Below, piece by piece: positions 54,190 through 64,000 of a stretch of DNA of 64,000 nt. Where the stretch lies: the NCBI GenBank assembly GCA_037127315.1, contig JBBBDQ010001156.1, forward strand, positions 794,501 to 858,500, given 5' to 3'. The translations under genes were made by a program, and so were the position numbers. This DNA is from Ascarosepion bandense. Lineage: Eukaryota > Mollusca > Cephalopoda > Sepiida > Sepiidae. A model generated the notes under the pieces. The model did not search any database and had not been told where the DNA came from. It was given only the letters and a program-made list of their open reading frames with translations. Numbering within the stretch: position 1 is the first letter of the stretch; each line of letters opens with the position of its first letter.

Positions 54190-54945
54190 TGACTCTCTAC
54201 GACTCATTATTTAGTCGTCCCTACCAGTAAGGGCAACATATGACACTTGGTCAGTTTATATCTGGGATTTCCGGGCTATATGGCCCGGCCAAAAAATGTC
54301 TGTCTATTTTTGCCCAGTCTTGCTTTTACCCTTCGGCGGAACCACGACTGGGTTAATGCTCTCCGCTAGGAAGCAGAGAGCGCCCTCTACCCGAAGCCAG
54401 AGAGCTGACAGTGTCGTAGTGTCGTAGAGTCGTCAGTCTAGTGACTCTGTACGACTGTATTTACTAGCCTTCCCACGCAAGGCTGGATGTGACACATGGT
54501 CATTTTATAGTGGGTATTCCAGGCCATATAGCCGGGCCAAAAAATATCTGTCTATTTTTGCCCAGTCGTGGTTCTACCCTTCGGCGGAACCACGACTGGG
54601 TTATTGCTCTCTGCTCGGAAGCAGAGAGCGCCCTATACCCGAAGGCAGAAAGCTGACAGTGTCGTAGAGTCGTCAGTGACTCTGTACGACTGTATTTACT
54701 AGCCTTCCCACGCAAGGCTGGATGTGACACATGGTCATTTTATTGTGGGTATTCCCGGCCATATAGCCGGGCCAAAAAATGTCTATCTATTTTTCCCCAG
54801 TCGTGGTTCTACACTTCGGCGGAACCACGACTGGGTTACTGCTCTCTGCTCGGAAGCAGAGAGCGCCCCCCGCCCGAAGAAAGAGAGATGACAGTGTCGT
54901 AGAGTCGTCAGTCTAGTGACTCGGTACGACTCTCCTGTAGAGAAT
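54190..54945. repeat. hairpin-rich 235-250 bp tandem array, three units
   Basis: Units start with a TACGACT word at 54199, 54450 and 54685. Each carries a long hairpin CCCAGTCGTGGTTC ... GAACCACGACTGGG around CCCTTCGGCG (two units perfect; unit 1 mismatched), a second hairpin GCTCTCTGC-TCGGAA-GCAGAGAGC, and GGCCATATAGCC-GGGCC. The linker is rich in GTCGTAGAGTCGTCAGTGAC. GC content is far above the surroundings. The 76-codon minus-strand frame reflects it. No protein or known family recognised. Confidence 0.85.
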
Positions 54946-54959
54946 CCACCATTGCTATA

Positions 54960-55190
54960 TATAGCAATGGGAACAGTCCATTTGTAGTTAAATAGGAGCG
55001 GCGCCCTAAAACATTCTCATCATCCTTCAGCAGAACTACATTTCTGTTATCGGAAGTCTCTTTGTCGTTTATGAGGAGCTTACCCAGCGTTTAATAAATT
55101 ATCAAAGGACAGATATAACAGGCCGGCAAGGAACATTTTACAAAAACTCCGATAATTGGAAAAGCGAAAGGCGCCTTCTAAAACTGTTAA
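54960..55190. other. flank of the hairpin array
   Basis: Starts with ATTGCTATATATAGCAAT, another perfect palindrome; the rest is unassigned. Confidence 0.5.
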
Positions 55191-55194
55191 AGTA

Positions 55195-55560
55195 TTAAAT
55201 ATCCGGAAAATTTAATTAAAACAATGAAGAATGGACTTCAGAGAAACAAGATGTAGTTCTACAGAAGCATTCTGAGAATGATTGGAACTGAAAATATTAA
55301 CAACGTCGATTTTTTAAGGAAAACAGGCACTAAAGGAACACTTAAATTTAAATGAAAAAAATACAGTTGAACTTACTAAGATACAGTTGAGAATTAGTGC
55401 TTAGAGAATTTGACACTCACAGAAAATTGTGAAAGCAAGATGTGCGTAAGCGAACAAGTAAGCATCCTAAAGATTTGGGATAAATGGATTGCAGAACAGA
55501 GTGTGAGGATTAACATCAGGGGACAATATTGCTGGCAAGGGCTTTGAAATTGTGAAGTGA
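55195..55560 (+). pseudogene. LINE-B fragment, highly diverged
   Basis: ACAAGATGTAGTTCTACAGA, AGAATTAGTGCTTAGAGAAT, TAAATGGATTGCAGAACAGA correspond to EMWFYRRM, LENL and LxKWMTEQ of the family. Badly frame-broken. Confidence 0.6.
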
Positions 55561-55599
55561 CATAATTTTGAACGTTTTGTGAAAAGATGGGACAGAAAT

Positions 55600-56060
55600 T
55601 ATTTGTTATTTGGTTTTCATAATATTTTTGTTTTATTTTTATTTTGTGATTATTTTATTAGTATTTCTTTCTTTATTTCATTCTTTTTTCCTTCTTTGAA
55701 TTTCATTCTCTATTCATTTCATTATTTCTTTGCCTTTATTTCATTCTTTCTTTTCATTTTTTCTTTTAATTCCTTTCTTTTTCATTTCTTTCTTTTCTCC
55801 CTTCTTTTCATGTTATTCTTCCATTTTTCTTTCTTTCATTCTTTTCATTTCACGTCTTATTTTCATTTATTGCTTTTCTTTCTTTCTTTTTTTAATGAAT
55901 TCTTTGTATTTCTTTCTTTCTTTCTTTCTTTTTTCTTTCTTTATTTTGTAAAAGTTTTCATTCCTTACTCATTTCTGTTCAATATTTTTCTTTTCTTGAC
56001 ATTATTCGTCTGTCTTTCTCTTCTTTATTGTCTAATGTATATTCTTTTTCAAGATTTTGA
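55600..56060. repeat. pyrimidine-rich tract
   Basis: TTTC/TTCTTT-dominated plus strand; the F/S/L-rich 208-codon frame at 55579-56205 is its translation. Confidence 0.85.
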
Positions 56061-56861
56061 TTTTTTCCTCTCATTTTTACGATTTAGTCTAGCTCGACGT
56101 AGTTATCTCCCTTTTCTGTATTTTTCATGCTCATTTTTTTATCCCCTGAAATTGCATTCAGTTGATTATCTACTTCACAATAAATACTTTTCACTCTCTA
56201 TCTAAAGGCAGACAAAAAGCATCTCGATAAATAATCGAATTATCAAAATGTTTGCTACTTTCATCTAAAATGGAAGAAAAACTCAGATAGACTAAGAATT
56301 TTATCTCAGTACAACTTTTTCTCCTATGTTTTAAATGTCCTTATTTCTCAAAGATTCCTTTGTTTGTGGAAGCATTTATCAACAATTACAGTGCTTTTTT
56401 ATTTTCTTTCTAACCTTGCTTTTTACAGGGATGGCGTCTTAACAACTTTCTTTTCTCATCAGAATCTTGAAAAAAAGCCTAGAAAAGCTTACACTCTACA
56501 ATGAAAATATAGTTCAAGTTTGTTTCATTTCTTCTTGATATATTATCAACACGCGGTATGAACGCTTAGTGTAGACAAGGAAACAATGTTGACAATTTCG
56601 ACAAGGAAATTGAATTTATTGAGTCGAGTTCAAATTTCAAACAAAGCTTTTGCCTCCACTTTCTCACAAATACATTTAGGAGTAGAATTAATCCAATGTT
56701 TTTGTCTTTTCTATTCCTAAATAATAAGGTAGATTAGATTATTCAAAATAAGTGACATGTACTGTATAAGGGGATTTCTCAGTTCCAAATCTGTGGAGAA
56801 TTCAACATGAAACAACACCAAGATTTTTCACAAAAATTCACAATTCACATATAATATAAGG

Positions 56862-57600
56862 ATGGCGTCTATGAAGAGACATGATCGTCTACGTTTTTAT
56901 TTTTATCAAAACAATATTTATTTTAATAACTATGGCGGCCACTGTCTCAACAATATAAGCTACGCAAACGACAGAGTGCTGAAATCAGAGGCGGAAAGAA
57001 ACACACAGGATCTTCTAAGGAAAGTAACGAGGGAAAACGCCAAGAAAGGACGAAACATGAATTTAAAAATCACCAAAAACTGAATGCGTGGTCATCACCA
57101 GAAATTGAGAACCAAAATGCCAACTACAAGTTGGGGGTACTAAAATCCAAAAGGTGCAGAAATTTAAATACCTAAGAAATCTTCTCTCAGAGAATGGAAA
57201 GTTCAACACAGATATCAGAAGGAGCATTGTCATCGCCAAAGACGCATTTCAAAAGCTAAGCAGACTATTGAAATACAGGAAGATTTCGTTAAAAAAACAA
57301 AAAATGAGTACAAGACTATTATGTGATATCTATCCTTCTATATAGCAGCGAATGCTGGATTTCTTCAAGGATGAAGGAGAGACTGGAAGCAGCAGAAATG
57401 TGGTTCTACCAAAGAATGTTGAGGTTACCCCGGACCGAGCATGTTAGCAACGACGAGGTGTTGGAGAGGTTACAAACAAAAAGGAAACTTGTACGTAACA
57501 GGAAGAGACAGCTAAAGTTTCTGGGACACGTAATCAAGAAGAACGGTTTGGAGAATCTGATACACACAAAAGGGATAAAATGAAACACAGACAGTGGAAG
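56862..57600 (+). pseudogene. LINE-B reverse transcriptase end to C terminus
   Basis: GGHCLNNISYANDRVLKSEA holds RT motif YADD changed to YAND, then RKVTRENAKKGRNMNLKITK; after frameshifts RSIVIAKDAFQKLSRLLKYR, then RMKERLEAAEMWFYQRMLRL, PRTEHVSNDEVLERLQTKRK, RNRKRQLKFLGHVIKKNGLE. Among the best preserved C-terminal copies here, yet with at least two frameshifts and a catalytic change. Confidence 0.82.
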
Positions 57601-57813
57601 GCAGCGTGAGACATGTTAACCAGCAGTGCCATCATCCCACTGGCTATATACATAGATATTGAGTCCATATTGTGGTAGATGGCCTTCGAAGTTAGGAAAA
57701 AGTTAATTGGCCCTTTGTTTCGCTCTTTACTCACCAGGAAAGCCTGCTGAATGAACCGGATTTGTCGCCGGTAAGTCGACTATGGGCAAATAATCATAGT
57801 CATTATGATATGT

Positions 57814-58120
57814 TAGTTGCCATATGTGATACACGCTTGGGTGAACATATCTCGAAAGAGACATAACTGACTGGGCAGAAGATTATCCCGCAGTAGGTTA
57901 CCATTGCTTTCCGCAGTAGGCTGGTTGCCAGCCAAGGCTATAGAACCCAATCTGTCCTATTATTTAACCCATAACTAGAGGGAAGAAAGGGATTAATACC
58001 TTTCCCAAGGTTATTTGTGCGTAAGTAAATGCAAGAAATTCAACTGGAATTCGAACTCGGCTCCCCGATTTCTCGTTCCGAGTCGATATCTACTGCACCA
58101 CAACGCACATCCTATGATGA
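57814..58120 (-). mobile_element. SINE-A, full length with 13-bp target duplication
   Basis: CATTATGATATGT flanks it at 57801-57813 and 58121-58133. The complement has the complete head (GTGCAGTAGATATCG; GAGTTCGAATTCC), body and 3' tail. This gives both exact ends of the family. Confidence 0.92.
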
Positions 58121-58134
58121 CATTATGATATGTA

Positions 58135-60110
58135 TTCAGATTAAATTAATACATATCACGATGAGGTTGCTTAGCTAGATCGCCTTGGGTCCCAAATTCA
58201 CTCCTACCTCAAATTTAAATCCTCCATTCAAGGTATTGTCAAATATTTTTTCCCTAATTTCATCCAAGCAAACCAATAAAGAAACAAAACACAAGCGAAT
58301 CGTTTTCAATCTGTAATACTTTTACTCCAATTTAAAATGATGCAGACTTTTTGGTTGTTACATTACACGAAACGACAAAAAATATTTTTAAGATAATATT
58401 TACAGCCGGTAAAAATGAGGAAAGTAGGCGAATATTTATATAAACCACTGTATCAAGATCAGTGTTATCATTAGTTGATTGCAACAAACTAGCTTGAGTG
58501 GCTACTGAGCCTTGCGCTATTTTTTACCTATTATTTGCTTCAATTGTTACCATATTTTTTACTCTATTTCGTTATTTTATTATTGTTTTTTATATATTTA
58601 TTTATGAATTTTTAATGCCTCTCGTTCTACGAAAATAAAAAAAATAAGAGGGGTCCTATTTAAACTATACATGCAAAATTTCCCCCAATATAATTTAGCC
58701 TTTGATATTAATTGAACTTTTATGATTTGACTTTCCGATTTCGTGTTTAAATTTCAGTTTAAACCAAACTAAATTAAACACTTAATAAATTAAAAAAACA
58801 GTTACACAGATTTATAATTTATGAAGAACATAAACAAGGTGAGAACCAAAAATATAGGTTAAAATCTAGAAATGATCAGCAACTGATGATTGCATAGTGC
58901 ATGAAATACTGAGTCGTGCTATAGACTTAGGAAAATATGTATATTTATTAAGATATGATAAAATATAATTTTAAGGTGTGCTGTATTTAGGGGTTAAAGA
59001 GCTCAATATCAGAGTTTCAATATAAATGCAAAAATGGACCATGAATTCAACAACATGAGGTATGTTTCATGATCCGGCTATAGCGAATACGTTTGCATAA
59101 AACAGTCCGTCGCTTCTGGGTTTTTAACTTGACACTGAAAAAACATGAACAAGGTTGTTGATTGTGTTTAACTTGACAAAGACATAGCTATGACATCATG
59201 ACATAGACATAGCATGAAATAGACTCTCTTTAGAACGTATTCAACTTATATATATATATATATATATAATACATCCACTCAAAGGCTAATCACACCCAAG
59301 TATAATCAATCATATACCCTCCTCCATAGTGAAGAAATATTTTATAAAAATAAAGGTTTTTATAATAATGCCCTAAAATAATGGCTACAAAAACAGGATA
59401 TCAAATATATAAAAAATATAACTGCATCAAGAAAATAGAAATAAAATTTCATTTGTTATACACCCACTTTCAACCAAATAGTTAATATCGAAGTTCCTCA
59501 ATTTAATTAAGAAACAATCCCCTATTAATAACACTCTACGTCAAATTTTTAATTTAAAAAACCCCTTAAATTAAGTTATAGTTGTACAAATAATCTTGGA
59601 AAAATCATTACAAATCATAATAAAAACATCTTAAATCATCACGTTAGTCAAAATAACAATAATTATCAAAATAATAAAGAGAACAAAAATACAAACTACA
59701 AAAATACAACTACATAGTTGTCGGAATCCTAATAATTGCCCACTGAAAAATATGTGTTAAACAAATTCTGTTGTGTACCAATGTAATATAATATCAAATA
59801 AAAACCTAACTATTAAACAAGTTTTCATCGGATCTACTAAGAATACTTTTAAACAACCTTGGTATATGCACTTAACTTTCTTTTAAAAATAACATGTACC
59901 GAAACCAAACATCCCTTTCTGCGTATTTTTGGAAATTAAAAAACACAAACAAAACCCGCAAAAATAAAATGGAAAATTCTGGAAAAAACAAGAATCTGTA
60001 AATCTTTCAACGACATCTCCTCTTTGTTCATGAGTGAAAAGCTGCAGATTTTAAGGTTCCCTAAAAATGTTAAACTGTAGAACTGTAGAGATGAAGTGAC
60101 TGTTTCTGTA
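58135..60110. other. AT-rich region, no gene
   Basis: Very AT-rich, with a TA tract at 59240-59268. No open frame of 60 codons or more; nothing else recognised. Confidence 0.6.
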
Positions 60111-60119
60111 AACATCGAA

Positions 60120-60905
60120 ATTGCTTTTCATTAAAATTTAATTAATCATAATGTGACATTTATAACTTGTGCTCCAATATAACTTAATAATTGAAATTAA
60201 ATTACTAAAATAAATGATCCATAAAATACTAGTTGATTTTCTTAACTACAATATACCTCAGTATACAAAAATTATTCAGTTCAAATTCCAATCTAAAAAA
60301 TTTCCAGCCCCTTAAACAATCTTTAAATTTTATTAATTGCAATGTTTCATTGATAGCTTATGCTCAAATATAACTTTGAAATCATTTTACCAGATTAAAT
60401 GATCTATACAATACTTAATTTATTTTTTAATCTATAGTATAACTTAGTATGTCATAGTTATTAAATTTATAATTTAATAATTATTTTACTAAATAAAATA
60501 CCCACACAATACTTAATTAGTTTCTTTAACTAAGATATACTTTAATATACCATAATTATTTAATCATAATTATAACATAAACATTTCAGCCATTTTTCTC
60601 ATGAAGTAGTTTTCAAAAAAATCCAATTTGTTGTTAAAAATTATTTACTTATTAAAGAATTGTGTGGTCCCACTATATACATTACACAGACAAAATAATT
60701 TTCTTTAAAATTTAATTAATTACAATGTTTCATTTATAATTTATAATATAACATAAATAAAAACATGAAAATTATTTTAATAAAATAAATGACCCACACC
60801 ATACTTAATTGTTGTTCTTAATATAATATAACTAAGTATAACATAATTATTAAATCCTAATTCTGACGTAAACATTTCATCTGTTTTTACTCATAGATAG
60901 TAGTA
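60120..60905. repeat. diverged AT-rich tandem-like repeat
   Basis: TTTAATTAATTACAATGTTTC-type, ACATACTTAATT-type and AGTATACCATAATTATT-type words recur in the same order near 60130, 60330, 60480 and 60715, suggesting an old satellite or duplicated element. Confidence 0.55.
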
Positions 60906-61214
60906 AAAATCTATTGTTTAAAAAAACAAAACAAACTAAATAGAACCTCCTGTTAAAATTACTGTCTACCCATTCAAAAAATCTAAGGTTTCACTATGTA
61001 TCTTACCCAGACAAAATTAAAAAGTGACTTGTCTAGATCCAAGCCTTCCTGCCCCCTTTCACAAGCCAAATATTGAATCAACATGGTTATATAATTCTCA
61101 ATTTTGATTGAACAATATTGTCACATCGATAGCATTTCCTCCCACTACCACTCCCTTATTTTCCAAATAACCCTGGATTCAACTTATATTTTCAAAATAA
61201 ATCATTTTCACTAT

Positions 61215-61330
61215 TTATTTTAACATATAGCCTGAAGAGGAACAGTAATTTTCTGAAACATGAACAATTTTGTGTAGTGATATTTTGCTTTTATAAACCA
61301 TTGCAATAACAAAATTACAATGTTCTCATT
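61215..61330 (+). mobile_element. PLE-like end with hammerhead-like core
   Basis: CTGAAGA (61232-61238), GGAACAGTAATTTTCT (weak 4-bp stem), GAAA (61255-61258), then TTTTGTGTAGTGATATTTTG and TTATAAACCATTGCAATAAC. The downstream part matches the palindrome at 63.5 kb. Confidence 0.5.
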
Positions 61331-61334
61331 ACGA

Positions 61335-61605
61335 TTGGGCAATCTAGAGAAAAACATTTTAAAAACAGTTTCCACTTCTGAGATGTATGCATTATTCTTT
61401 AGAAATGAATCTGGTTCTTTCAGTGACTGGCGTGTGTATACACTGCTTATATATACAACACGTTAAAACTTCCCTTCTCTGATTCCATAGCGACTCCGAC
61501 TGACACCAAAAGGGTCGAGTTTTGACCCCGGCCAGAAGAAAGTGGATGTGTCTAGCCATACTGATGTGGTGTGAAACAGACTTGTATGAAGATGACTAAT
61601 ATATA
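61335..61605 (+). mobile_element. SINE-B, spacer plus diverged right unit
   Basis: AAACAGTTTCCACTTCTGAG, GTGACTGGCGTGTGTATACA, then a unit with GGTCGAGTTTTGACCCC and GAAACAGACTTGTATGAAGA, ending in TA. Part of the tRNA-like head is deleted. Confidence 0.75.
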
Positions 61606-61609
61606 TATT

Positions 61610-62095
61610 AACGATCCACCCCGAATACGGTGGTACCGCCACTGTTGCGCAGGGAGCTACATAAGAGAAGTTTTTAAGTTTAAGCAGGAGAAAAGCGAAG
61701 AGAAAGACGAACTGGTTACGGGGGATGTCAGAGAAAGGGTAAAAGAAGGATTGGAATACCTGTGTGAAGATAGTTGCGAGGGTAGAGTGAGAAAGGAAAA
61801 GAACAAGATACAGGGGTAATGGGGAAAGGATGAGAGAAGGACTGGAGTCAGGTGGACAAGAGATGGGAATTCACATTGCACTTAAATTCTTGGAGATTGT
61901 AGACATCAGGGAAACAAGTACGCGAAAGGGAGTTTTACAGGCGGGAAGTGCGAGAAAAGAAGCTGTTGGGTAGAAGTGGTGACTGGTTGATTTAACTGGA
62001 AAAGTGTTGGGCATTGTTGCCAGTCTGGTTGCTCGAGTAAAATCTTGTGAAGCGGCACCAGTGAACTAAGCTTTGTCGAGAACCCTGAGATAAAT
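61610..62095 (-). mobile_element. LINE-A 3' part, degraded
   Basis: GGTACCGCCACTGTTGCGCA, AATTCTTGGAGATTGTAGAC, GGCGGGAAGTGCGAGAAAAG, GCTCGAGTAAAATCTTGTGA follow the antisense order of the LINE-A 3' half. Confidence 0.72.
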
Positions 62096-62174
62096 AATAG
62101 TCATCCGACCAGAAAAAAATTCGTTTTATCCATGTTCAATATTTTGTCTTAATATTTCCCTTTCAGATTGATTT

Positions 62175-62450
62175 TTTTAAAAATCATTTCACCCCAAGCA
62201 AGGCATTCCATTGCCACTATTGCGCATGGGGCTACATAGGGGAAGGTAAAGAGGAGGAGTGGTTAGGTGTAGGAAATGTCAGAAGGAAGGTGATAGATGG
62301 GTAAGGATACCGAGGATGAGGGTTGGGCAGATGGGAAGAGTGTTTGAATGAATGGGAGCAAGTTCGTGTGTTAGGAGGTGTCTATTGACCTTACATTTTA
62401 ACTCCTGGAGATTGTAGCCGTCGGGGAAGCAATCATGTGGAAGGGAATTA
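62175..62450 (-). mobile_element. LINE-A 3' part, well preserved (left of LINE-B insertion)
   Basis: ATCATTTCACCCCAAGCAAG to ATCATGTGGAAGGGAATT, nearly identical to 750-1020 of the first copy. It resumes at 63053 after the LINE-B insert. Confidence 0.88.
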
Positions 62451-63050
62451 TTTATTTTATTTTCTCAATAGATTCTAAAACTTCTAAACGAAGTAACTCC
62501 TCGCACGGTAAGGATCGACTTGGGGAACAAGTAGCTCCAGACCATCATCCGCCGACTGTTGGCTCCAGCGGCGTAAAGGGGAGACTTTTTGCCAAAATTT
62601 GTCCCTCGCCTTGGAAGAAATGCCATAAGCAACAGGTGTCTCTTGACCGTTACTCTCCAACTACGCGCAACAAAGAAAGAATTACTTTTTGGACATGGAA
62701 TATGAGGACGCTCAACAATTGTGGTCGACTCGAGAATATCAAGCAGAAGATGAACAGACTGAATATCAATATTCCAAAAGAAAAGAAAATAATATCCAGC
62801 ATCAGGAAGAGACAGCGGAGGTTCCAGGGACATGTAATGAGGAAAGAGGGCTTGGAGAATATGACACTAACAGGCTATATAGAAGGAAAAAGAGACAGGG
62901 GAAAGCAGCAGATAAGATATTTGAAGGGACTGAGCAGGTGGATGACAAAACGGGTTGCGTGGTGATAAGAGAAAGCGTGCCAAGAGCCACAAGGGATAGG
63001 GAGACGTGGAAAGCCATGATTGCCTACGTTTTCCAGATAGATGAAGAAGA
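62451..63050 (+). pseudogene. internally deleted LINE-B joining endonuclease start to C terminus
   Basis: The first part holds 5' leader sequence (APDHHPPTVGSSG) and RITFWTWNMRTLNNCGRLEN, IKQKMNRLNINI, the N terminus of an APE-type endonuclease (WN-MRTL motif). It is joined in frame near 62775 to IRKRQRRFQGHVMRKEGLEN and LKGLSRWMTKRV, the LINE-B C terminus. The frame 62435-62965 is open across the junction (176 codons, the first few from LINE-A). All of the RT and most of the endonuclease are missing. Confidence 0.8.
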
Positions 63051-63052
63051 AT

Positions 63053-63135
63053 TCAATGCACGGTCGGATTGTTGATTTTTAGGTGTGAAAGATGGACTTA
63101 GGCGGGGCAAACTTCCTGGCCCGACAAAATGACCT
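63053..63135 (-). mobile_element. LINE-A fragment (right of LINE-B insertion)
   Basis: ATTCAATGCACGGTCGGATT and GGCAAACTTCCTGGCCC match 1355-1420 of the first copy; about 330 bp of LINE-A between the two flanks are missing. Confidence 0.8.
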
Positions 63136-63149
63136 ACTTTTTTAGTATT

Positions 63150-63152
<3 letters not shown>

Positions 63153-63216
<64 letters not shown>
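63153..63216. repeat. (TA)n(GA)n microsatellite
   Basis: TA tract joined to a GA tract. Confidence 0.97.
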
Positions 63217-63218
<2 letters not shown>

Positions 63219-63479
63219 GTAACTAACCTAAAGAGCCAACGAACTTACTAAGTTTTCACCTAACCGGATCTTTAGGGAAGGTTGGCTAAAAAGGATAAAA
63301 GATGGCGACAAGATATAAGGAACAACGTACTTTGACTGATGTTCAAGTACTTAGCTCTTTCTTTTTTTTATGACCATTTTTTCCTTCAGCGTATATACTC
63401 GGAGGGATTTTCGAAACGAGTATAGCAATAAGTTTACATGGCACCTAAAACTGTTTCTTTCTTCATTTTGTACCCACTT

Positions 63480-63481
<2 letters not shown>

Positions 63482-63518
<37 letters not shown>
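63482..63518. repeat. (TA)n microsatellite
   Basis: Pure TA tract next to the palindrome. Confidence 0.97.
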
Positions 63519-63521
<3 letters not shown>

Positions 63522-63690
63522 TTGTAATGGTTGTTACAATTGTTTATAAATTCATAAAGTCACTACACAAACATTTTCGCGTTTCGAAGCTACTACGTGC
63601 GCTTCTCATCGGGTAATAAGTTGAAAATGTTTGTGTAGTGATACTATAAATTTATAAACTATTGTATCAATCATTACAATATAATGCGCT
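63519..63690. repeat. PLE-like palindrome with hammerhead-like centre
   Basis: Arms of about 60 bp (TTATAAATTCATAAAGTCAC, TACACAAACATTTTC versus GAAAATGTTTGTGTA, GTGATACTATAAATTTATAA). On the minus strand the centre reads CCGATGA, GAAGC-GCACGTAGTA-GCTTC, GAAA, a near-hammerhead core with a perfect 5-bp stem and one change (U4 to C). Confidence 0.75.
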
Positions 63691-63770
63691 ATGTTGTATC
63701 TAGCACTCTTTACAAAATTAAATGCATGAACAGTAGGTAAAAAACTTACGTGTTCTACAACTTTGTTACA

Positions 63771-63771
<1 letters not shown>

Positions 63772-63801
<30 letters not shown>

Positions 63802-63829
63802 AGTAAAAATAAGAACAAGTAAAGTAAAA

Positions 63830-63870
<41 letters not shown>

Positions 63871-63925
63871 GGTGCGAACAGTTAATTTTTACTCTATTTG
63901 TTCTTATTTTTACTTATATATATAT
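63772..63925. repeat. TA tracts inside a 22-bp inverted repeat
   Basis: TAAGTAAAAATAAGAACAA (63800) and TTGTTCTTATTTTTACTTA (63899) are inverted copies flanking a TA tract at 63834-63867; another TA tract lies at 63772-63801. Confidence 0.9.
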
Positions 63926-64000
63926 TAAGCGCGCGAAAATGGAATTGGTTTTCTATTCTAAAATTAACAAGTCAAGGCTTTAGCACAGTTCAAACATCAT

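Noticed and set aside
54500..54730. 76-codon frame in the hairpin array
   Set aside because: Covers both hairpins and the array period; explained by the repeat.
55579..56205. 208-codon F/S-rich frame
   Set aside because: Low-complexity pyrimidine tract; resembles a membrane protein only through TTT/TTC codons.

Overview
The window reads as non-coding, repeat-dense DNA from an animal genome, most likely a cephalopod of the octopus type. The clues are tRNA-derived SINEs resembling those described from octopus, heavy (TA)n microsatellites attached to transposon ends, AT-rich sequence, and no intact host gene, operon or bacterial signal. The species call is inference. I found no complete functional protein-coding gene, and almost every longer open frame is part of a mobile element or a translated simple repeat.

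Layout. 0-7 kb: a CTGANGA-bearing repeat, two LINE-A copies, a decayed mariner-like transposase, purine-rich tracts and an unidentified interrupted reading frame at 6.5-7.1 kb. 7-14 kb: two short Helitrons, dimeric SINEs, and Penelope-like (PLE) remnants with GIY-YIG endonuclease pieces. 14-20 kb: a promoter-like patch, a retroposon built of tandem units, an 89-bp minisatellite, more PLE pieces and a SINE dimer. 20-27 kb: LINE-B fragments interrupted by a TTAA-flanked nested palindromic element. 28-33 kb: a 5S-rRNA-derived SINE with a 12-bp target duplication, Ty3/gypsy pieces, a long inverted repeat and a 32-bp minisatellite. 34-41 kb: LINE-B, a purine tract, and two copies of the tandem-unit retroposon (four and two units). 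42-45 kb: an 18-copy, 63-bp array grown from PLE N-terminal coding sequence. 46-50 kb: LINE-A, mariner and Tc1-like remnants with internal amplification. 50-58 kb: LINEs, SINEs and a hairpin-rich 235-250 bp tandem array. 58-61 kb: very AT-rich, no gene. 61-64 kb: LINE-A interrupted by an internally deleted LINE-B that joins its own two ends in one open frame, plus PLE-like palindromes.

How the parts relate. LINE-A and the tandem-unit retroposon share a similar 3' terminus, which suggests (not proves) that LINE-A machinery mobilises it. PLE copies carry a hammerhead-ribozyme-like core directly at the start of a short conserved reading frame. SINE-B dimers and PLE pieces repeatedly end in (TA)n. 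The most interesting items are the PLE motif-plus-peptide arrangement, the retroposon with variable tandem units and a paralogous empty site, the 5S SINE, and the hairpin-rich array.
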